Virus record (IMG/VR): IMGVR_UViG_3300048033_000685
Span: 1 to 34,719 of that record
Reading direction: 5' to 3' (one strand)
Source of the DNA: a virus
DNA: 34,719 nt
Positions 30,753 through 34,719 of this stretch are shown piece by piece. Both the position numbers and the translations under genes were made by a program. The notes beneath the pieces are model-generated. The model made no database searches and was not told where the DNA came from. It saw only the letters and a list, made by a program, of their open reading frames with translations. Each line of letters opens with the position of its first letter. Within the stretch, counting starts at the first letter, position 1.

Positions 30753-30941
30753 CTATTCCCCTTGCGTTGAATAATAAGGTGATTGATAAGCTTTATGACT
30801 CTCCATCTCTAACTCGCTAGGCACTCGTAACCCATTAGACTCGAATGCCCGTATTCTTTTTTGCAGATCGTTATAGCGATTAACTTGTCTGTCATCCCAT
30901 TGAATGCCGTATATATCTACAAATCCGTAATTTACTAGCAT
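30753..30941 (-). CDS. Small early protein
   Basis: The 62-residue product (MLVNYGFVDIYGIQWDDRQV, then RYNDLQKRIRAFESNGLRVP) is charged and helical in its second half. CAAGGGG precedes its ATG. It lies one base from the next gene. No family recognised. Confidence 0.6.
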   Translation of the reverse strand: MLVNYGFVDIYGIQWDDRQVNRYNDLQKRIRAFESNGLRVPSELEMESHKAYQSPYYSTQGE

Positions 30942-30961
30942 GTTCTATCCCCTTGGGTTAT

Positions 30962-30977
30962 GCCCGCCGAAGCGGGC
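30962..30977 (-). other. GCCCGC-TTCG-GCGGGC hairpin
   Basis: On the minus strand GCCCGC, TTCG and GCGGGC form a perfect 6-bp stem with the extra-stable UUCG tetraloop, between the first and second annotated leftward early genes. Only ATAACCC follows, no T-run. It is a likely RNA stabilising or processing element. Confidence 0.55.
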
Positions 30978-30985
30978 GTGATTGT

Positions 30986-31219
30986 TTAGACTTGCGCAAT
31001 TAATCGAGCGATTACCGCATCCGCATAATTGCCGTATTCCTCGTTAAATCCATTATGTAGATTGCGGGCATCTATAGCGCATGATCCGATTACCTTCTCG
31101 ATATCACCGTCCCTGGTTGTCGCTAGTATTAATTTCGCACAATGGCTTGGTAAGACTTGCGCCTCGTAAAAGTTAATCAATAGGCTTGCTGTGGTTGTCA
31201 TTGTTTTGTGTAGTTGCAT
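30986..31219 (-). CDS. First sizeable leftward early gene, unknown function
   Basis: The 77-residue protein (MQLHKTMTTTASLLINFYEA, then SHCAKLILATTRDGDIEKVI and YGNYADAVIARLIAQV) has no known motif. CAAGGGG precedes the start by nine bases. As the gene nearest the switch region after the tiny frame at 31417, it is likely transcribed first and strongly. Host-takeover proteins often sit here, but no evidence names it. Confidence 0.65.
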   Translation of the reverse strand: MQLHKTMTTTASLLINFYEAQVLPSHCAKLILATTRDGDIEKVIGSCAIDARNLHNGFNEEYGNYADAVIARLIAQV

Positions 31220-31318
31220 AAGGTTATCCCCTTGGTTAGTGATTGTTGCGTTGTCGCTTAATACAATGCAGACAGCGTGCCAACTTTTACAATGCCAATA
31301 GATTCAATGGCTTAGAAG

Positions 31319-31408
31319 GATTACTGTATAGATACACAGTGATTGAGAGTGTTACTGTGTTACCGTAAAACGTTACTGTGTTACTGTGAGAGTGTTACCG
31401 GTAACAGT
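31319..31408. repeat. TGTTACYG iteron array with perfect palindrome
   Basis: Units of TGTTAC(T/C)G start at 31350, 31358, 31371 (CGTTACTG), 31379 and 31393; the last is joined to an inverted copy to give the 14-bp palindrome TGTTACCGGTAACA (31393-31406). A related TTACTGTA/ACACAGT pair is at 31321-31340. Pairs of units repeat at 21 bases, two helical turns. This is typical of protein-binding iterons, as in origins or operators, just upstream of the leftward early genes. Confidence 0.8.
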
Positions 31409-31410
31409 AC

Positions 31411-31429
31411 TGCCCCTTATTCAGGGGCA
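31411..31429. other. TGCCCCT/AGGGGCA hairpin
   Basis: TGCCCCT, loop TATTC and AGGGGCA form a perfect 7-bp stem next to the iterons. It covers the stop codon of the minus-strand small frame at 31417. A weak T-rich run (TTGTCT) follows on the plus strand and none on the minus strand, so terminator strength is doubtful. Confidence 0.5.
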
Positions 31430-31566
31430 TTGTCTAGCAGATATAAACCGCGAAGGATCGCGATCTGTTGATCGGTTAACTGCCGCTCGAGTGCTACTAT
31501 ATTGCGGTCGCTTGATTGTTTCATTGTTTCTCTGATTTGTTCGATTAGTGTGTTGATGAGAATCAC
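31417..31566 (-). CDS. Possible 49-residue leader-region protein
   Basis: A minus-strand frame from GTG 31566 encodes VILINTLIEQIRETMKQSSD and ends in GLYLLDNAPE; an internal ATG at 31524 gives 35 residues (MKQSSDRNIVALERQLTDQQ). It is strongly amphipathic with good codon use (few rare codons, ordered Leu/Ile heptads). A competing longer frame here (to 31606) reads as random residues. The SD context is poor: the only AGG overlaps the GTG itself. It may be the first early gene or a small regulator. Confidence 0.4.
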   Translation of the reverse strand: MILINTLIEQIRETMKQSSDRNIVALERQLTDQQIAILRGLYLLDNAPE

Positions 31567-31680
31567 CTATATATATTGAGTTAATAAATTTTATTGCGTT
31601 GTTCAATAGGCAGACGAACCAGGATCAGGATTTATTCCACCAATTTAAAATTTATTTTTGGGACTCTATTGGCTGCTTTT
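31566..31680. other. AT-rich divergent promoter/unwinding region
   Basis: This stretch contains TATATATA near 31568 and long A/T runs (TTAATAAATTTTATT; CAATTTAAAATTTATTTTTG), the most AT-rich part of the noncoding region, beside the iterons. No gene is convincing. It could house leftward promoters and a melting site. I find no clear -35/-10 pair. Confidence 0.4.
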
Positions 31681-31701
31681 CCTACCCCCACACTCACTGC
31701 A

Positions 31702-31737
31702 TGGCGAATCTCGCCACTATTTGGCGAATCTCACCAC
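31702..31737. promoter_or_regulatory. Tandem palindromic operator-like sites
   Basis: TGGCGAATCTCGCCA (31702-31716) is a perfect inverted repeat (TGGCGA/TCGCCA, three-base centre). A near copy TGGCGAATCTCACCA follows at 31722-31736, offset by exactly 20 bases, about two helical turns. This is the geometry of two dimer sites bound on one DNA face. They sit between the two operons, upstream of an extended -10. Confidence 0.7.
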
Positions 31738-31751
31738 CTGGGGTCGATTGA

Positions 31752-31777
31752 GGGGACGGGGGGAGGGGACGCGCGGG
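31752..31777 (+). other. G-quadruplex-type G-run
   Basis: G-runs at 31752-31755, 31758-31763, 31765-31768 and 31775-31777, with loops of 2, 1 and 6, satisfy the canonical four-run pattern on the plus strand; another GGGG at 31740 adds to it. It lies 8 bases upstream of the extended -10. Confidence 0.5.
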
Positions 31778-31784
31778 CGTGAAA

Positions 31785-31793
31785 TGTTATAGT
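31785..31793 (+). promoter_or_regulatory. Candidate extended -10 promoter for the late operon
   Basis: TG-T-TATAGT matches an extended -10 (TGnTATAAT with one change). No sigma-70 -35 is visible at 17 bases upstream, where the sequence is GC-rich; the tandem palindromes lie 50-80 bases upstream. It would give a leader of about 150 bases before ATG 31950. An alternative weak pair is TTGTAC/TAAAAA at 31872-31899. Confidence 0.4.
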
Positions 31794-31949
31794 TGCCCCC
31801 CAAATTTGCAGCAGGTAATTTTAAAAAAAAAGCCAAAACCAACCCCGCTACACGCCGCGTTATGTGTAGAGTTGTACAAAAATTAGACAATAATAAAAAC
31901 TCATGTTTAAATCCTTTCAATTATTACCCATTACTAATACGAACCTGTT

Positions 31950-32321
31950 ATGAACGACAACGTAGACAAGCCTAAACGCAGAGTAGGTAGACCCCGCAAG
32001 GATGAGTTAATCCCACCTAAGAGAGGTAGGGGTAGACCTAAGGGCGACCACTCCGCAATGAAGGAGATGAAGCAGAGGTTCTTAGCTAGAAGGGACACTC
32101 CTGCGGTAATAGACTCTATCTTCAAAGCGGCTATGGATGACGACCACAAGAACCAGTCTGCGGCTTGGAAGCTTATTGTGGACAGGATTCTCCCTGTGAG
32201 TGCGTTTGACAAAGATAAGCTTGGTGGAAAGCCTACGGTCAACATCACTATTTCAGGCGTAACAGATACGGTCGTAGAGCCTGATATACTAGAGGGGGAG
32301 TTCAGTGAAGACCCAGAATAA
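31950..32321 (+). CDS. AT-hook DNA-binding protein, candidate terminase small subunit
   Basis: The 123-residue protein has two AT-hook-like motifs in its basic N-terminus (VGRPRKDE and RGRGRPKGD) and a helical middle (EMKQRFLARRDTPAVIDSIF, then DDHKNQSAAWKLIVDRILPV). A short beta/acidic tail (VNITISGVTDTVVEPDILEG) follows. First in the late operon, two small genes and a lysozyme before the large terminase, it fits a DNA-recognition subunit. Classical TerS HTH is not obvious. No Shine-Dalgarno precedes the ATG, unusual among its neighbours. Confidence 0.6.
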   Translation: MNDNVDKPKRRVGRPRKDELIPPKRGRGRPKGDHSAMKEMKQRFLARRDTPAVIDSIFKAAMDDDHKNQSAAWKLIVDRILPVSAFDKDKLGGKPTVNITISGVTDTVVEPDILEGEFSEDPE

Positions 32322-32736
32322 TCTGATTGATCTGCTAGTCAAGCATGAAGGGTTAAGAACTAAGCCCTACGAAGACACTACAGGACACCTGAGCATAGGC
32401 GTAGGGAGAAACCTTGACTCTTTAGGGTTATCTCACGATGAAATCTACTATATGCTCAAGAACGACATCAGAAGGTGTGAGGAAGAACTAGACAACGCCT
32501 TCCGGTGGTACAAGTACCTAGACCAAGTGCGTAAGGATGCCATGATATCATTATGTTTCAATCTAGGTATTACAAGGTTGAGGAAGTTCAAACTAGCTCT
32601 TAAGGCTATGGAGACTGACGACTTCGAGGAAGCTGCGGATGAGTTCTTGGATTCTTTGTGGGCTACTCAGGTTGGTCAACGTGCCGTAGAGATAACCTAC
32701 ATGATTAGATATGGAGAATACTATGCCAATGGTTAA
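32305..32736 (+). CDS. T4-type lysozyme (GH24 endolysin)
   Basis: The 143-residue endolysin has the GH24 core LLVKHEGLRTKPYEDTTGHL with Glu15, Asp24 and, in SIGVGRN, Ser30 where T4 lysozyme has Thr26. The later ALKAMETDDFEEAADEFLDS and GQRAVEITYMIRYGEY are standard. No signal peptide, so it needs a holin. Start is GTG 32305 with GAGGGGGAG upstream. It overlaps the TerS-like gene by 17 bases. Its place at the head of the late operon beside packaging genes is unusual but known in some podoviruses. Confidence 0.9.
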   Translation: MKTQNNLIDLLVKHEGLRTKPYEDTTGHLSIGVGRNLDSLGLSHDEIYYMLKNDIRRCEEELDNAFRWYKYLDQVRKDAMISLCFNLGITRLRKFKLALKAMETDDFEEAADEFLDSLWATQVGQRAVEITYMIRYGEYYANG

Positions 32737-32836
32737 TGGTAAGAAGTACGCTTATACAACAGCCGGAAAGGCCGCAGCTAAGAAGGCAGCAGCAAAGTCA
32801 GGCACTAAGCCCAAGATGGCTAAGAAGCGCAAGTAA
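32723..32836 (+). CDS. Very small lysine/alanine-rich basic protein
   Basis: A 37-residue gene (MPMVNGKKYAYTTAGKAAAK, then KAAAKSGTKPKMAKKRK) lies between lysozyme (14-base overlap) and the next gene (shared base TAATG). Composition is that of a histone-tail-like DNA-binding peptide. Such tiny basic proteins are common near large terminase genes of marine podoviruses. Packaging or DNA condensation is inferred. Confidence 0.65.
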   Translation: MPMVNGKKYAYTTAGKAAAKKAAAKSGTKPKMAKKRK

Positions 32837-33231
32837 TGGCCTACACGAAACCCGGATTACGCGAGAGTATTAAGAAGCGCGTAATGGCAGGGTCTAAAGG
32901 CGGTAAGGCAGGTCAGTGGTCAGCCCGTAAAGCTCAGCTTGTAGCTCAAGAGTACAAGGAGAAGGGTGGCGGCTACTCAGGTGGTAAGACCAAATCCCAA
33001 AAGTCTTTATCCAAGTGGACTAAAGAGGAATGGGGTACGAAGTCAGGCAAGCCATCTACTCAAGGCAAGAAAGCCACGGGAGAAAGGTATCTTCCCAAGA
33101 AGGCTAGGGAATCCCTGTCCTCAAAGGAATACGCCGCTACCTCGCGGAAGAAACGCCAAGACACAGCTAAGGGTAAACAGTTTTCCAAACAGCCCAAGGC
33201 TATAGCAAAGAAGACATCGAGAAGTAGATGA
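32836..33231 (+). CDS. Basic DUF5872-like protein upstream of terminase
   Basis: The 131-residue, strongly basic protein has KPGLRESIKKRVMAGSKGGK, QWSARKAQLVAQEYKEKGGG, SKWTKEEWGTKSGKP and RYLPKKARESLSSKEY, which match the DUF5872 pattern known in phages and some bacteria. Function is unknown; positive charge (about a quarter Lys/Arg) suggests nucleic-acid binding. Starts at TAATG overlap and overlaps the terminase start by ATGA. Confidence 0.78.
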   Translation: MAYTKPGLRESIKKRVMAGSKGGKAGQWSARKAQLVAQEYKEKGGGYSGGKTKSQKSLSKWTKEEWGTKSGKPSTQGKKATGERYLPKKARESLSSKEYAATSRKKRQDTAKGKQFSKQPKAIAKKTSRSR

Positions 33232-34475
33232 ATCTAAACATCAGTCTCCTAGAGTGGCAGAAGAAGGTTTGGAACGACCCCACACGTTTCAAGGTGGTTG
33301 CTGCGGGTCGCCGGACGGGCAAGTCTCGTCTGGCGGCTTACCTTTTGATTGTCAACGCTCTGAAGTCTGAAAGAGGACAAGTGTTCTATGTCGCCCCTAC
33401 TCAGGGTCAGGCTAGGGACATTATGTGGAATCTCCTCTTGGAGATAGGTCAACCCGTCATCGAGTCCTCTCATGTTAATAACATGCAAGTCCGCCTAGTA
33501 AATGGGACTACCATTAGCTTGAAAGGTGCGGACAGACCTGAGACTATGCGCGGTGTAAGTCTTAAGTTTCTTGTCTTGGATGAATACGCGGACATGAAGC
33601 CCGATGTATGGGAGTTGATTTTAAGACCTGCGTTGACAGACCTGAAAGGAGAAGCCTTATTTATTGGGACACCAATGGGTAGAAATCATTTCTATGAACT
33701 CTACAAGCAAGCCAGTTTAGGCACAGACCCCACGTTTAAGGCATGGCACTTTACAAGCTACGACAATGACTTACTAGACGAAAACGAGATTAACTCTGCG
33801 AAAGCAGGGATGTCCTCCTATGCCTTCCGTCAGGAATTCATGGCCTCCTTTGAGGCTAGGGGTTCTGAGATGTTCAAAGAGGACTGGATTAAGTTTGACG
33901 AGGAAGAGCCGACTACTGGTGACTACTATGTCGCCATTGACCTCGCGGGCTTTGAGGAAGTAGGAAAGAAGACCAGAAACAAGAAACTTGACAACACTGC
34001 TATAGCTGTAGTAAAAGTCGGCGAATATGGATGGTGGGTTTGTGATATAATAGCCGGACGTTGGGAGTTGAACGAGACTGCCCAGAAGATATTTCAGGTT
34101 GTTAGGGACTACGAACCCGTCTCAGTCGGTATAGAAAAAGGCATAGCCCGTCAGGCTGTGATGTCTCCGCTTACCGATCTTATGAGGAAATATCAGCGTT
34201 TCTTCCGTGTTGAGGAATTAACCCACGGAAACAAAAAGAAGACAGACCGTGTGATGTGGGCATTACAGGGTAGGTTTGAGAATGGCATCTGTACCTTAAA
34301 CAAAGGTGAGTGGAATGTCCAATTCTTAGACGAGATATTTCAATTCCCTGATGCTCTAACACACGATGACATGGTGGACGCACTAGCCTACATAGATCAG
34401 TTGGCTACTGTGTCCTACGCGTATGACTTTGAAATTGATGACTACGAAGTCATAGATTCTGTTTCGGGATATTAA
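33228..34475 (+). CDS. terL: Terminase large subunit
   Basis: The 415-residue DNA-packaging motor has the ATPase domain with Walker A AAGRRTGKS (25-33), Walker B FLVLDEY (114-120, Glu119) and coupling FIGTPMG (145-151). The RNase H-like nuclease follows with Asp238 (YVAIDLAG), Glu303 (VGIEKG) and Asp380/Asp384 (HDDMVDA). All catalytic acids are intact, so it should both pump and cut concatemers. Two bases separate it from the portal start. Of the TerL classes it looks podovirus-like, but end type cannot be deduced. Confidence 0.95.
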   Translation: MNLNISLLEWQKKVWNDPTRFKVVAAGRRTGKSRLAAYLLIVNALKSERGQVFYVAPTQGQARDIMWNLLLEIGQPVIESSHVNNMQVRLVNGTTISLKGADRPETMRGVSLKFLVLDEYADMKPDVWELILRPALTDLKGEALFIGTPMGRNHFYELYKQASLGTDPTFKAWHFTSYDNDLLDENEINSAKAGMSSYAFRQEFMASFEARGSEMFKEDWIKFDEEEPTTGDYYVAIDLAGFEEVGKKTRNKKLDNTAIAVVKVGEYGWWVCDIIAGRWELNETAQKIFQVVRDYEPVSVGIEKGIARQAVMSPLTDLMRKYQRFFRVEELTHGNKKKTDRVMWALQGRFENGICTLNKGEWNVQFLDEIFQFPDALTHDDMVDALAYIDQLATVSYAYDFEIDDYEVIDSVSGY

Positions 34476-34477
34476 GT

Positions 34478-34719
34478 ATGCTAGAAAGCAACGAAGATCA
34501 ATTTGGCATAGAAGAGACGCTAGAGTCTTGGGTTATGGAGAAGTGCCGTGAGTGGCGCGACCATTACGAGTCGAACTATGAAAACAAGTTCGATGAATAC
34601 TACCGTCTATGGCGAGGCATCTTCTCTTCTGAGGATCGTAACAGGGATTCAGAACGCTCGCAGATCATATCCCCTGCCCTTCAACAGGCCGTAGAGTCTT
34701 CCGTTGCAGAGATTGAAGA
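34478..34719 (+). CDS. Portal protein, N-terminal part (continues at 1)
   Basis: The gene starts at ATG 34478, two bases after TerL, with MLESNEDQFGIEETLESWVM and EKCREWRDHYESNYENKFDE as first residues. It runs open to the window end in the frame that continues at position 3 of the window after the 127-base overlap is merged. The N-terminal acidic helix with WRG (near 45) is like podovirus portals. Confidence 0.85.
   Translation, partial: MLESNEDQFGIEETLESWVMEKCREWRDHYESNYENKFDEYYRLWRGIFSSEDRNRDSERSQIISPALQQAVESSVAEIE
34593..34719. repeat. Terminal direct repeat, right copy (assembly overlap)
   Basis: Identical to 1-127. The true junction is inside the portal gene, and no extra copy of portal codons results from joining, so circularity or terminal redundancy is implied. 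Confidence 0.95.

Noticed and set aside
31267-31282. Sigma-54-like site TGGCACG-N4-CTGCA on the minus strand upstream of 31219
   Set aside because: GG and GC spacing fits, but there is no enhancer-binding protein or other support; a single match may be chance.
31421-31606. 61-residue minus frame in the switch region
   Set aside because: Residues look random (many Asn/Arg/Thr), whereas the overlapping frame at 31417-31566 is more protein-like.
20925-31949. Integrase, excisionase, attachment site or tRNA
   Set aside because: No recombinase signature or tRNA-like cloverleaf was seen; a temperate life style is not supported beyond the XRE proteins.
31793-31975. 60-residue plus frame upstream of the late operon
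   Set aside because: Non-ATG start, random-looking composition, and it runs into the TerS-like gene in another frame; the DNA is better explained as leader.

Overview
This window is a complete or near-complete genome of a tailed, short-tailed (podovirus-like) bacteriophage. It is very probably a circular assembly cut inside the portal gene. The first 127 bases (1-127) are identical to the last 127 (34593-34719), and the portal reading frame runs unbroken across the join, so the unique circle is 34,592 bp. The gene set points to a Gram-negative host: lipobox proteins, a GH24 lysozyme, a SleB-type hydrolase, lambdoid NinB/NinG proteins and short-tail nozzle-like proteins. A marine or freshwater proteobacterium is my inference. 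I see no integrase, tRNA, phage DNA polymerase or phage RNA polymerase.

There are two opposed transcription units. The rightward (late, virion) unit starts at 31950 and runs across the join to 20924. Its order is an AT-hook DNA-binding protein (TerS candidate), lysozyme, two small basic proteins, terminase large subunit, portal, small proteins, scaffold and major capsid protein. A terminator follows, then tail fibre, AT-rich putative receptor-binding proteins including a glycine-rich adhesin, and a membrane/lysis/enzyme cluster (TM protein, metallophosphoesterase, holin-like protein, lipoprotein, lipase, second nested lipoprotein). The unit ends with a collagen-like protein, tail adaptor and nozzle proteins, and three large putative ejection proteins. 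A rho-independent terminator at 20938-20972 closes it.

The leftward (early) unit runs from about 31566 down to 20921. A run of small early proteins comes first, then an unusual HTH plus sigma-70 region 4 protein. Next come a primase-type zinc finger, an O-like initiator, a T7 gp4/DnaB-like helicase, ERF annealing protein, YqaJ exonuclease and a small protein ending in an SSB-like tip. After a strong internal terminator (24229-24254) come an XRE regulator, NinB, a SleB hydrolase, small proteins, NinG, a PD-(D/E)XK-like nuclease and a DUF3310 protein.

The divergent switch region (31220-31949) is dense in signals: an iteron array of TGTTACYG with a perfect 14-bp palindrome, an AT-rich stretch, tandem 15-bp palindromes, a G-quadruplex-type G-run and an extended -10. 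The phage seems to rely on host RNA polymerase, perhaps redirected by its own sigma-4 protein, and on host DNA polymerase and DnaG. It supplies its own origin recognition, helicase and recombination functions.
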